This document shows, one piece after another, positions 35,384-43,470 of a stretch of 64,000 nt of DNA. The notes under the pieces were generated by a model. That model was given only the letters and a program-made list of their open reading frames with translations. It did not search any database and was not told the origin of the DNA. Position 1 is the first letter of the stretch, and every line of letters starts with the position of its first letter. The position numbers and the translations under genes were made by a program. Source of the stretch: Stackebrandtia nassauensis DSM 44728 (GTDB lineage: Bacteria > Actinomycetota > Actinomycetes > Mycobacteriales > Micromonosporaceae); contig NC_013947.1 in the NCBI RefSeq assembly GCF_000024545.1, forward strand, positions 186,001-250,000. The letters run 5' to 3'.

Positions 35384-35926
35384 ATGTCCACCTCGACGAT
35401 CACCCATGCCCGCCCGCCCCGACCGGCCCGCCGCCTGGCGGTCACCGTCGAGTTCCCCCGGGGCACCGACGGCCTCGGCGACCAGATGCTGTCGGTCCTG
35501 GCGACCCTCAAGGAACTCGTCGGCCAGGGCGGCACCGTCACCGTCGCCTCCGACCCACCGCAGGCCCCGGTTCCGCTGCTGCCCAAGAAATCCCACGCCG
35601 CGGCCCCGCCCGACGGCGGCATCCGCGTCTTCCCCGAGACCCGGATCGTCACCGACGGCCCGCGCCCGGTGCCATTGAGCCGCCTCGAGTTCGACCTGCT
35701 GCACTTCCTCATCGCCCGCCCCGACCGCGTCCACACCCGCCAGCAACTGCTGGAAGTGGTGTGGGGCGTCGGCCGTGGCGACATCGGCCAGCGCACCGTC
35801 GACGTCCACGTTCGCCGCCTGCGCGCCAAGATGCCCCGGCTGGCCGAAGCGCTCGTCACCGTGCGCGGTGTCGGCTATCGCTTCGACAGCACCGACACCG
35901 TCGCGTTGATCAGCATCCGCGACTGA
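35384..35926 (+). CDS. orphan OmpR-type winged-helix protein without receiver domain
   Basis: 180 residues. AAGGAG precedes the ATG. The C-terminal half (about 85-175) is a trans_reg_C winged helix: PLSRLEFDLLHFLIARPDRV, RTVDVHVRRLRAKM and VRGVGYRF are the classic elements. The N-terminal 80 residues are not a response-regulator receiver; no phosphorylatable Asp pocket or family is recognised, and a Pro-rich stretch links the parts. A stand-alone winged helix could respond to a ligand or simply to its own level. An inverted repeat upstream suggests autoregulation. Confidence 0.85.
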   Translation: MSTSTITHARPPRPARRLAVTVEFPRGTDGLGDQMLSVLATLKELVGQGGTVTVASDPPQAPVPLLPKKSHAAAPPDGGIRVFPETRIVTDGPRPVPLSRLEFDLLHFLIARPDRVHTRQQLLEVVWGVGRGDIGQRTVDVHVRRLRAKMPRLAEALVTVRGVGYRFDSTDTVALISIRD

Positions 35927-35993
35927 GAACCCGGCCGCCGACGCGGGGGTGCTCCGGTCGCCCCGCGGCCATCGCGGCCCGCTTCGGCAGGTC

Positions 35994-36027
35994 GGTGACG
36001 CCGCGACGCGATCGCCGCGGCGTCACC
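35994..36027. terminator. hairpin between convergent genes
   Basis: A 12-bp perfect stem (GGTGACGCCGCG pairs with CGCGGCGTCACC) with a 10-base loop lies between the winged-helix gene and the convergent DHA2 exporter. No T-tract follows; probably a bidirectional transcription barrier. Confidence 0.6.
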
Positions 36028-36034
36028 GCTGTTC

Positions 36035-37459
36035 CTAGTGCGCGGGCAGGTGCGCTCCCGCGCCCGAACCCGTCGGCTGCTTGCCGGGCGTCAGGAAACC
36101 GGCGATGACGGCGGCGACCGCCGCGGCACTCGCGATCACCACGAACCCGTCGGTGAACCCGGAGAGCGTGTCGCCGATCAGGCTGGCCGCCGCGACACTG
36201 GAGACCACGGCGGCACCCACCGAGGCGCCGAACTCGTGGAAGGTACTGACGATCCCGGAGGCGACACCGGCCTCCTGCGGGCTCACCTGCCCCAGTGCCG
36301 TGGCCGAGGCGACGACGAACAGCGCACCGGTTCCGGCGGCGGCGATCGCCACGCCCACCACGACGACCACCGGACTCATCACCACGACGGGAGCGGCCAG
36401 GCCCAGCGCGGCCAGCAGCAACCCCGCGATCGCCAGCGTGCGCGCCCCGAACCGGCCCAGGGCGCGGCCGGTGAGATTCGCGCCGAGCATCGTGGCCACC
36501 GCGATCGGCAGGAACAACAGACCCGTGTGCAGGGCGCTGTAGTCGCGAGCCCGCTGGAAGTAGAAGGTGCCCAGGAAGAACACCGCGATCATCAGGGCGG
36601 TCGCCACCAGGATGAGGAAGGTGCCGGTGGCCACCGGGCGGCGGGCCAGCAGCCGGACGTCCATGAGGGGCGAGTGGGAACGCTTCTGCCACCACACGAA
36701 AGCGGTGTAGCCCGCGATCGCCAGCAACGCCAGCACCCCGTTGGCGACGGTGAGCCAACCGGCCTCGCCCGCGCTGATGAGCGCGTAGATGACGGCGCCC
36801 GACGACGCGGTGACCAGCAGCGCGCCGAGGATGTCCAGCCGTCCGCGAACAGCAGCCGAACCCGTGCGCGGCAACAGCTTGGCGAGCACGACGATGATCA
36901 CCGCGCCCACCGGCACGTTGACGTAGAACACCCACGACCAGCCCGGTCCGGTGGTCAGCAGCCCGCCGACGAGCACCCCGAGCGCGGCGCCACCGCCGCC
37001 GAGGGCGGACCACACGCCGAGCGCCTTGTCGCGCTCGCGGCCGTCGAACAGCGTCACCACCAGTGACAACGCCGCCGGTGACAGCATCGCGGCGCCGACC
37101 CCCTGGGCCACCCGGCCGCCGAGCAGGACGGCGCCGTCGGTCGCCAGGCCGGTCACCAGTGACGCGGCGGTGAAGGTCAGCAGCCCGGCCAGCACGATCC
37201 GCTTGGCGCCCCACAGGTCGGCCAGCCTTCCGCCCAGCAGCATCAGCCCGCCGAAGGCCAGCGGGTAGGCGCTCACCGTCCAGGTCAGTGCTTCGCGGCT
37301 CAGGTCGAGGTCGGTCTCGATGTGCGGCAGCGCGATGGCCACGACGGTGACGTCCAGGATCAGCATCAGCTGGGCGATGCCCAGGAAGCCGAGAATCCGC
37401 CAGCGCCACGGATGTGGCGCGACGCGAGGGCTCTCGGTCGAGGGGGTTTCGGTAGTCAT
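36035..37459 (-). CDS. DHA2-family drug:H+ antiporter (EmrB/QacA type)
   Basis: 474 residues. Start MTTETPSTESPRVAPHPWRW at 37459 with GGAGG seven bases upstream; the frame to 37636 is rejected. About 14 hydrophobic helices. Motifs of DHA2 exporters include LDVTVVAIALPHIETDL in helix 1, GGRLADLWGAKR (motif A) and the GWSWVFYVNVPVG block (motif C side). It exports hydrophobic compounds, substrate unknown. Divergent from a TetR gene with two matched palindromes in the 92-bp gap. Confidence 0.93.
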   Translation of the reverse strand: MTTETPSTESPRVAPHPWRWRILGFLGIAQLMLILDVTVVAIALPHIETDLDLSREALTWTVSAYPLAFGGLMLLGGRLADLWGAKRIVLAGLLTFTAASLVTGLATDGAVLLGGRVAQGVGAAMLSPAALSLVVTLFDGRERDKALGVWSALGGGGAALGVLVGGLLTTGPGWSWVFYVNVPVGAVIIVVLAKLLPRTGSAAVRGRLDILGALLVTASSGAVIYALISAGEAGWLTVANGVLALLAIAGYTAFVWWQKRSHSPLMDVRLLARRPVATGTFLILVATALMIAVFFLGTFYFQRARDYSALHTGLLFLPIAVATMLGANLTGRALGRFGARTLAIAGLLLAALGLAAPVVVMSPVVVVVGVAIAAAGTGALFVVASATALGQVSPQEAGVASGIVSTFHEFGASVGAAVVSSVAAASLIGDTLSGFTDGFVVIASAAAVAAVIAGFLTPGKQPTGSGAGAHLPAH

Positions 37460-37477
37460 CGGGGAACCTCCAGTCGG

Positions 37478-37503
37478 TAACTCGTACACACAAGTACGAG
37501 TTA
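37478..37503. promoter_or_regulatory. TetR operator, site 1
   Basis: 10-bp perfect arms TAACTCGTAC and GTACGAGTTA flank ACACAA. It lies 19 bases before the exporter start, over the expected promoter region. Confidence 0.88.
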
Positions 37504-37518
37504 GAACCGCCACCTTAT

Positions 37519-37538
37519 CTCGTACATTCCCGTACGAG
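37519..37538. promoter_or_regulatory. TetR operator, site 2
   Basis: CTCGTAC and GTACGAG arms with the same 6-base spacing as site 1, centred 38 bp from it and ending 13 bases before the TetR ATG. Provides autorepression. Confidence 0.85.
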
Positions 37539-37551
37539 TTATGGTGGTGGC

Positions 37552-38139
37552 ATGACCTCGTCCGACTCCCGGCCCCGCCGCCGCGCCGACGCCGAGCGCA
37601 GCATCGCCCGCATCGTCGCCGCGGCCCGCACCACACTCGGTGACAACCCGGACGCCACGATCGACGACATCGCCAAAGCCGCCGGAGTCGGAAGGATGAC
37701 CCTCTACGGGCACTTCAAGAACCGGGCCGACCTGGTCGAGGCGGCTCTGGTCGACGCCCTGCGCGCGGGCGAGGAGCGGCTGTCCGCCGTCGACCTGTCC
37801 GGCGACGCCCGCGACGCGCTGGCCCGGCTGCTGGCCTCAAGCTGGTCCCTTGTGGCCGAATCGAACGCCCTTCTGGAAGCGGCCCAGCCGATCCTTCCCA
37901 CCGAACGCATCCGCCAACTGCACGCCGCACCCGCCGAACGGGTCGAGGGCCTCATCCGACGCGGCCAGAGCCAAGGGGTGTTCCGTACCGACCTGCCGAA
38001 CACCTGGCTGGTCAACGCCGTGTTCTACCTGGTGCACGGCGCCGCCGACGAGAACCGGGCCGGACGGCTCGCCGGCACCGAGGCGGCGGCCGTCATCACC
38101 GGCACCGTCCAGTCCATGCTGGCCACCCCGAATCCCTGA
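37552..38139 (+). CDS. TetR-family repressor of the exporter
   Basis: 195 residues. The N-terminal TetR DNA-binding domain (about 15-60) includes ATIDDIAKAAGVGRMTLYGHFKNRADLVEAAL, the diagnostic helix-turn-helix with the GHFKNR turn. The C-terminal ligand-binding part is divergent. Two near-identical palindromes precede it, shared with the DHA2 exporter. The expected behaviour is drug-relieved repression of both genes. Confidence 0.93.
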   Translation: MTSSDSRPRRRADAERSIARIVAAARTTLGDNPDATIDDIAKAAGVGRMTLYGHFKNRADLVEAALVDALRAGEERLSAVDLSGDARDALARLLASSWSLVAESNALLEAAQPILPTERIRQLHAAPAERVEGLIRRGQSQGVFRTDLPNTWLVNAVFYLVHGAADENRAGRLAGTEAAAVITGTVQSMLATPNP

Positions 38140-38207
38140 CGTGCTCGCGGTCGCCAGGTTCGTTCCACCCCAAGGCATCGAGGCCGCATCGGGCCGCTCG
38201 CGGTCGG

Positions 38208-39224
38208 CTACCCCGGTTCGATGATCGTGATGCCGGGGCCCGCCATCTCCGCCAATGCTCGCGGGGCCTCGTCCAGGCCGATCGTGCCGGTGATGAGCCG
38301 GTCGGGTCGCAGCCTGCCGTCCGCGACCATGTCCATCATGGGCGGATAAGCGGCGGCGGCCATGCCGTGGCTGCCCAGAAGCCGCAGCTCCCAACCGATG
38401 ACCCGGGCCATCGGCAGCGGCGGGTCTTTCGGCAACAGTCCCACCTGGACGTGCCGTCCGCCGCGCCGCAGGCCGTTGATGGACGCGGCACAGGTCGTCG
38501 CGCTCCCCAGCGCGTCCAACGACAGGTGCGCCCCGCCGTCAGTGATGTCCATGACCCGCTCGGCCGTGCCCTCGGCCGCGTCGACACAGGCCGTGGCCCC
38601 GAACTGCCGCGCCAACTCCAGAGCCGCCGCCGAGATATCCACGGCGACGACCCGGGCCCCGCATGCCGCCGCGATCATCACCGCCGACAGCCCGACCCCG
38701 CCGCAGCCGTGCACCGCGACCCACTCGCCGCCCCGCACCGCTCCCTGGTGGACGACCGCCCGAAACGCGGTGGCGAACCGGCAACCCAGACTCGCCGCGG
38801 TCGCGAAGGTCATGCCCTCCGGAACCGCCACCAGGTTGACGTCCGCGTTGTCGATCGCCACGAACTCGGCGAACGAACCCCAACCGGTGAAGCCCGGCTG
38901 CGTCTGGTTCGCGCACACCTGGCCGTTCCCGGCGGCGCAGTCGCGGCACCGGCCGCACGCGCACACGAACGGCACCGTCACCGCGTCGCCGCTCCGCCAG
39001 TCGCGCACCCCGGTGCCGACCGCTTCGACCACACCGGACAGTTCGTGGCCCGGTACGTGCGGCAGTGTGATGTCGGGATCGTGCCCCAGCCAGCCGTGCC
39101 AGTCACTGCGGCACAGCCCGGTGGCCTCAACCCGGATCACCACCCCGTCCGGGGACGGCTCGGGATCCGGCACCCGCCGGACCTCGGGCAGCACCCCGAA
39201 CTCCTCGAACACCACCGCACGCAT
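38208..39224 (-). CDS. zinc-dependent alcohol dehydrogenase
   Basis: 338 residues. Start [15 protein letters not shown] at 39224 with GGAG upstream; the frame to 39476 is rejected. Catalytic zinc ligands lie in [10 protein letters not shown] (Cys near 37) and GHELSG (His near 59), with structural zinc in [17 protein letters not shown] (about 90-107). The cofactor-binding turn [14 protein letters not shown] is near 165. Medium-chain dehydrogenase of the NAD(P) zinc type; its substrate is not evident. It lies 13 bp downstream of the SRPBCC gene, possibly in one transcript with the ArsR gene. Confidence 0.92.
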   Translation of the reverse strand: MRAVVFEEFGVLPEVRRVPDPEPSPDGVVIRVEATGLCRSDWHGWLGHDPDITLPHVPGHELSGVVEAVGTGVRDWRSGDAVTVPFVCACGRCRDCAAGNGQVCANQTQPGFTGWGSFAEFVAIDNADVNLVAVPEGMTFATAASLGCRFATAFRAVVHQGAVRGGEWVAVHGCGGVGLSAVMIAAACGARVVAVDISAAALELARQFGATACVDAAEGTAERVMDITDGGAHLSLDALGSATTCAASINGLRRGGRHVQVGLLPKDPPLPMARVIGWELRLLGSHGMAAAAYPPMMDMVADGRLRPDRLITGTIGLDEAPRALAEMAGPGITIIEPG

Positions 39225-39237
39225 CGCCACGCTCCAC

Positions 39238-40020
39238 TCAGGCCGGTTGTGCCTGCGGCGCCTCGGAGGGCGGGAAGACCTCGTTGATCCACCGCTGCCA
39301 GCGCTCGGTCCACTCGGCCGGGTCCACATCGGTCCCGTAACGGTAGTGGAAGGCGTTGACCATGCCCCAGGCGTCGGCACCCTGACCGCCGAAACGGTAC
39401 AGGCCGTCCTCGGTGCGAACGCCGAGCACGGCACCCGGCACGGCGATGTCGACGGTGCCCTTGATCGGCTCCACACCCTTGGGCGTCAGCTCGACGAGGT
39501 CACCCACGGCCAGGTCGCGATTCGCGCCCAGCGCCGCGTACATCCGCTCCCACACCGTCTTGGCATCCACAGTGGTGAACGACATGACCAGTGCGTTGGC
39601 CACCGGCTTGCCCCGGAAGTACTCCAGGTACTCCCGCAGGTTCTGGAAGAACAGGTCCCAGCCCTTGGAGTGGTACTCCATCTCCCAGTCCTCGCCCTGG
39701 GCCCCGCTCTGCACCAGCCGCAACACGGTGCTGCCGCTGTCCTTGCCCTCGACGAGGAACTCCAGCACCTGGGTGCTGTCGCTGCTGTAGTTGCCGAACT
39801 TCACCCGCCGCTTGGGTTCCCACTCCAGCAGCCGACCCTGATCGGTGTTGCCGGAACCGAAGTCGCCCTCGGCGACCACGGGAACCCCGTTCTCGTCGGT
39901 CTTGATGTCGTGCGGCACGAACCAGGTGGCGAATCCCTGCCCGGTCGACACAGCCTCCCAGACCTCGTCGACGCTGGCGTCGAGCTCGATCTCCTTCTCC
40001 AGCCGTTTGCCCTCGGTCAT
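39238..40020 (-). CDS. SRPBCC (AHSA1-like) domain protein
   Basis: 260 residues. An excellent GGAGGAG lies five bases before the ATG. The N-terminal half is a START/AHSA1 lipid-pocket domain ([40 protein letters not shown]). The second half (about 155-250) is a separate alpha/beta segment with [14 protein letters not shown] and looks like a degenerate relative. Its start overlaps the ArsR stop by four bases. ArsR plus AHSA1 pairs are frequent in actinobacteria; ligand unknown. Confidence 0.85.
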   Translation of the reverse strand: MTEGKRLEKEIELDASVDEVWEAVSTGQGFATWFVPHDIKTDENGVPVVAEGDFGSGNTDQGRLLEWEPKRRVKFGNYSSDSTQVLEFLVEGKDSGSTVLRLVQSGAQGEDWEMEYHSKGWDLFFQNLREYLEYFRGKPVANALVMSFTTVDAKTVWERMYAALGANRDLAVGDLVELTPKGVEPIKGTVDIAVPGAVLGVRTEDGLYRFGGQGADAWGMVNAFHYRYGTDVDPAEWTERWQRWINEVFPPSEAPQAQPA

Positions 40021-40622
40021 GACTCCTCCGAATCGTTGTTCTCGTTGGGTGGCACGGCATGCAGCGCCACCACGATGCGGTGGTCGCGGCCCGCCGGTGC
40101 CGCTTCGTCGTGATACCTGGCGACCAGCGCGGTCACCGTTTCGGTCAGCTCGGCGGTGAAAGCGGCCCGCTCGGCCGCCGAGGCGAACCGGATCGTGCCC
40201 TCCACCGCGTAACTGGCCACCCGCTTGCGTTCCCGGGCGGCGCCGGTGATCAACTCACCGACCTCGCGCACCAGCCGCGACGCGACCGCCAGCAACCACC
40301 GCGCCGACAACTGATCGGGCGACCGGGCCGGATCGGGCTCGACCCCACCCAGCACCCGGGGCGAGATCACATAGGAGCGGGCGGTCGCCCGCACCAAGCG
40401 CTCCATGACGTTGCCCTTGCGCCGCTCGTCCACCTGCTCCACCAACCCGTGCCGCTCCAGCGACCGCAGGTGGTAGTTGATCTTCTGGCGCGGCTGCTCC
40501 AGCCTGCGCGCCAGCGCGGCGGCGGTGGCGGGTTCGGCGAGCTCGGCCAACAGCCGGGCCCGCACCGGATCGAGCGAATCCGCGGCAGCCCGCGGGTCCT
40601 CGATGACAGCGATCTCGTCCAT
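40017..40622 (-). CDS. ArsR-family winged-helix regulator
   Basis: 201 residues. Start MDEIAVIEDPRAAADSLDPV at 40622 behind GGGGA; a frame open to 41786 is a shadow of the carboxyltransferase gene. Helix-turn-helix at about 25-75: LAELAEPATAAALARRLEQP, QKINYHLRSLERHGLVE. No metal-binding Cys cluster is visible in this domain, so an organic ligand or protein partner is likelier than a metal. It is translationally coupled to the SRPBCC gene. Confidence 0.88.
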   Translation of the reverse strand: MDEIAVIEDPRAAADSLDPVRARLLAELAEPATAAALARRLEQPRQKINYHLRSLERHGLVEQVDERRKGNVMERLVRATARSYVISPRVLGGVEPDPARSPDQLSARWLLAVASRLVREVGELITGAARERKRVASYAVEGTIRFASAAERAAFTAELTETVTALVARYHDEAAPAGRDHRIVVALHAVPPNENNDSEES

Positions 40623-40629
40623 GTCCCCG

Positions 40630-40658
40630 ACTCTGTCACCGAAAAATAAAATTGTCAA
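40630..40658 (-). promoter_or_regulatory. candidate promoter of the ArsR-SRPBCC operon
   Basis: On the minus strand a consensus TTGACA (40653-40658) is followed 17 bases later by CAGAGT, a poor -10. The block is strikingly AT-rich for this genome and overlaps the last codon of the upstream carboxyltransferase gene. Confidence 0.45.
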
Positions 40659-42013
40659 GGAAAAAGTGTTATTCGTAACGCGATGCCTCGGATGATGCCC
40701 AGGGCGAGCAGGTCCTGGGGGCGCAGCCGCAGTTGTTCGGCGACCTCGGGGGTGGCTCCGGGTGGGTGTTTGAGGATCGAGGTGGCCGCTTCGGGTGCGA
40801 TGACGGCGAAGTAGCTGTCGGGGGTGGCCCAGGTGTTGGACGGGGAGGCGAGGGCCATCGCGCCGCCGGAGCCGCCTTCGCCGATGAGCAGGGTCGTCAT
40901 CGGGATGGTGACCTCGGCGATGGTGGTGAACAGTTCCGCGATCGCGGCGGCGGTTCCGGCGCGTTCGGAGGCGGCGTCGTTGGCCGCGCCCGGGGTGTCG
41001 ATGAGTGTGAGGACGGGGATGCCGAGTCGGTCGGCGGTGCGGATGAGGCGGGAGGCGGTGCGGAAGCCGGACGGGGTGGTGCGGCTGCCGGTTTGGGCGG
41101 CGTAGGCGATGGTGACGCCGGAGCGGGAGCCGAAGCCGCACAGCAGACCCGGATCGGTGTCCCCGAGCCGGTCGCCGCTGACGGGTTCGCGGGCGTCGAA
41201 GTAGGCGTCGAGATAGGACACTGCCCGGGGGCGGTGGGCAGCGCGGGCGGCGGTGACGGCCTGCCAGCCGGTGACCGGCAGTTCGGGGGAGGCGAGGGCG
41301 GCGGGGACCTCGGCGGGTTCGGCGGCGGGGGTGGTGAGGAGGTGTAGCCAGTGGCTGAGCTTGTCGCGCAAGGCTTCCAGCGGGACGATGGCGTCGATGT
41401 GGCCGTGGGCAAGCTGGCTCTCGGCGGTGTAGGCCGACGGGTCGGCGTCGGCGGGACGGACCCGGGAACCGGCGAAACCCACCTGGGCGTTCGGCAGCGC
41501 CAGGATCACGTCGGCGCTGGGGCCCAGGACGGCCCAGCCGCCGCCGGTGGCGGGGTCGCGGAGCACCGCGAGCTGGGGCAGCCCGGCCTGGCGGGTGAGG
41601 GCGGCTTGGCGGACGATGCGTTGCAGTTGGGCGAGGGCGCGCATGCCCTCCTGCATCCGGCTGCCGCCCGTGGCGATCAGGGAGAGGACGGGGAGTCGGT
41701 GGCGGCGGGCGTGGATGTGGGCCGCCTCGATGCGGGCGCCGGTCCGTTCGCCGATCGAGCCGCCGAGGAAACCGAACTCGAAGCACAGGACGACGGCCCG
41801 GGTGGCTCCGATGTGGGCGGTGCCGCAGACGACCGACTCGTCCTCGCCGGTGCGCTGCCGGGCCCGCTGTCGGGCGGCACCGTAACCGGGCCAGCCGATC
41901 GGGCCGTCGTCGGCGGGGCTGCTGGCCGAGGCCGTCGGCGGCTCGGCGGGCAGCTCGGTGAAGTCGTCGGTGAGCAGCGCGAGGAACTCACGGGCCGAGT
42001 GGCGGTCGCTCAC
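40655..42013 (-). CDS. fused AccD/AccA-like acyl-CoA carboxyltransferase
   Basis: 452 residues, GTG start overlapping the MatB stop (GTGA). Two crotonase-like halves: an AccD-like N-half (VLCFEFGFLGGSIGERTG, SLIATGGSRMQEGMRALAQL) and an AccA-like C-half (LTLIDTPGAANDAASERAG, LLIGEGGSGGAMAL). It transfers carboxyl groups between a CoA thioester and carboxybiotin. In a mat-type operon it sits where malonyl-CoA decarboxylase usually is. It may make malonyl-CoA from acetyl-CoA or run in reverse to decarboxylate malonyl-CoA; direction cannot be read. No biotin carrier is encoded here. The eighth codon from the end is a rare TTA. Confidence 0.88.
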   Translation of the reverse strand: MSDRHSAREFLALLTDDFTELPAEPPTASASSPADDGPIGWPGYGAARQRARQRTGEDESVVCGTAHIGATRAVVLCFEFGFLGGSIGERTGARIEAAHIHARRHRLPVLSLIATGGSRMQEGMRALAQLQRIVRQAALTRQAGLPQLAVLRDPATGGGWAVLGPSADVILALPNAQVGFAGSRVRPADADPSAYTAESQLAHGHIDAIVPLEALRDKLSHWLHLLTTPAAEPAEVPAALASPELPVTGWQAVTAARAAHRPRAVSYLDAYFDAREPVSGDRLGDTDPGLLCGFGSRSGVTIAYAAQTGSRTTPSGFRTASRLIRTADRLGIPVLTLIDTPGAANDAASERAGTAAAIAELFTTIAEVTIPMTTLLIGEGGSGGAMALASPSNTWATPDSYFAVIAPEAATSILKHPPGATPEVAEQLRLRPQDLLALGIIRGIALRITLFP

Positions 42014-43446
42014 TTCAGGGCTCGCTTCATGATCTTGCCCATGTCGTTGCGGGGCAGGCTTTCGCGGAAGTGGACGACTCGGGGTCGCTTGTGCGGGGCG
42101 AGCTTGACGGCCACGTGGTCGGCCAGCGCTTCGGTGGTGGGCGGACGGTGTGGGTCGGCGGGGACGATCCAGGCGACCACGCGTTCGCCGAGGTCGGGGT
42201 CGGCTTCGCCGGTGACCGCCGCCTCGGTGACGTCCGGGTGGTCCAGCAGCGCGTTCTCGATCTCGCCCGCGCCGATCTTGAAACCGCCGCTCTTGATCAG
42301 GTCGGTGGACTGGCGGCCGACGATGCGCAGGTCACCGTCACCGTCTCTTGTGGCCATGTCGCCGGTGCGGAACCAGCCGTCGGTGAACGCGGCGGCGGTG
42401 GCCTCGGGACGGTTCAGGTATTCGGTGAAGAGGTTCGGCCCGCGCACCTGGATCTCGCCGATGGTCTCGCCGTCGGAGTCGGTGATCACCCCGCCATTGT
42501 CGTCGACGAGCCGCAGCTCGACGCCCGGAAGCGGGATTCCCACGGTGCCCGGTTTGGGTTCGGCATCGATGCGGACGCTGGTGTTCATGAGCGTCTCGGT
42601 CATGCCGTAGCGCTCGACGACGCGCTGGCCGGTGGCCGCGGTGAGCCGCTCGTGGTCGGGCAGCGACAGCGCCGCCGAGCCGGAGACCAGCAGCCGGGCC
42701 CGCGACAGCGCGGCGGCCAGCGCCGTGTCGGTGTCGACGGTCTCGGCGAGCCGGTGGTACATGGTGGGCACTCCGAACAGGATGGTGCCGTCGCCTTCGA
42801 GCGCCTGTGTCACCGCCGACGGGGAGAACCTGCCCAGGTGGTGGGCGGTGCCGCCGCGCCGCAGCGGCCCGAGGATCCCCAGGACCAGCCCGTGCACGTG
42901 GAACAGCGGCAGTCCGTGCACCACGACGTCGTCGCCGGTCCAGCGCCAGGCTTCGGCGAGTCCGTCCAGGGTCGCGGTGATCGCCCGGCGCGGCAGTACC
43001 GCGCCCTTCGGCGGGCCGGTGGTGCCGGAGGTGTAAACGATCAGCGCGGGCGCGGCTTCGTCCGGTTCGGACGGCTGCGCCGCCGGGCCATCCGTGTCGA
43101 GTGCGATGTCGACGCGAGGCAAGGACCGCAACGCTTCCGGCATCGCCGCGCCCGGCGCCGCCAGCACCAGGCCGGGCGCCGAGTCGGCGAGGATGTGCTC
43201 CAGTTCCCGCTCCCCGATCTTCGGGTTGATCGGCACCACGGGCACCCCGGCCAGCAGCGCGGCGACCGTCGCGACCGCCGTGGTCAGCTCCGGCTCGGCC
43301 CACAGCGCGACCCGCGACTCGGTCCGCAGCCGGTCCGCCAGCGCGCTCGCGACGGCGGCCAGCCGCGGATAGTCGAGCTCGCGGTCACCGAACCGCAGCG
43401 CCGTCTTGCGTTCACCGGTCCACAGTGACGGGAACAGGGAATCCAC
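42010..43446 (-). CDS. matB: malonyl-CoA synthetase (MatB-type)
   Basis: 478 residues. GTG 43446 is preferred, five bases after AAGGAG; GTG 43452 overlaps that ribosome site. ANL-superfamily adenylating enzyme: IVYTSGTTGPPKGA near residue 145 (P-loop), ERYGMTETLMN near 280, GWFRTGDMA near 360, and DLIKSGGFKIGAGEIE near 385, with catalytic Lys in NDMGKIMKR at the end. Sequence features and the adjacent MatC and GntR genes fit activation of malonate with ATP and CoA. The malonyl-CoA could serve the PKS in this window. Confidence 0.88.
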   Translation of the reverse strand: MDSLFPSLWTGERKTALRFGDRELDYPRLAAVASALADRLRTESRVALWAEPELTTAVATVAALLAGVPVVPINPKIGERELEHILADSAPGLVLAAPGAAMPEALRSLPRVDIALDTDGPAAQPSEPDEAAPALIVYTSGTTGPPKGAVLPRRAITATLDGLAEAWRWTGDDVVVHGLPLFHVHGLVLGILGPLRRGGTAHHLGRFSPSAVTQALEGDGTILFGVPTMYHRLAETVDTDTALAAALSRARLLVSGSAALSLPDHERLTAATGQRVVERYGMTETLMNTSVRIDAEPKPGTVGIPLPGVELRLVDDNGGVITDSDGETIGEIQVRGPNLFTEYLNRPEATAAAFTDGWFRTGDMATRDGDGDLRIVGRQSTDLIKSGGFKIGAGEIENALLDHPDVTEAAVTGEADPDLGERVVAWIVPADPHRPPTTEALADHVAVKLAPHKRPRVVHFRESLPRNDMGKIMKRALK

Positions 43447-43470
43447 GAGCACTCCTTCGTTGCTGGTTCG

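Noticed and set aside
35231-35809. Minus-strand frame opposite the winged-helix gene
   Set aside because: Antisense shadow; the plus-strand frame has the winged-helix motifs and AAGGAG.
40017-41786. 589-codon frame including the ArsR protein
   Set aside because: The first two thirds are Arg/Pro/His-rich antiphase translation of the carboxyltransferase gene on the same strand; ArsR starts at 40622 with a ribosome site.
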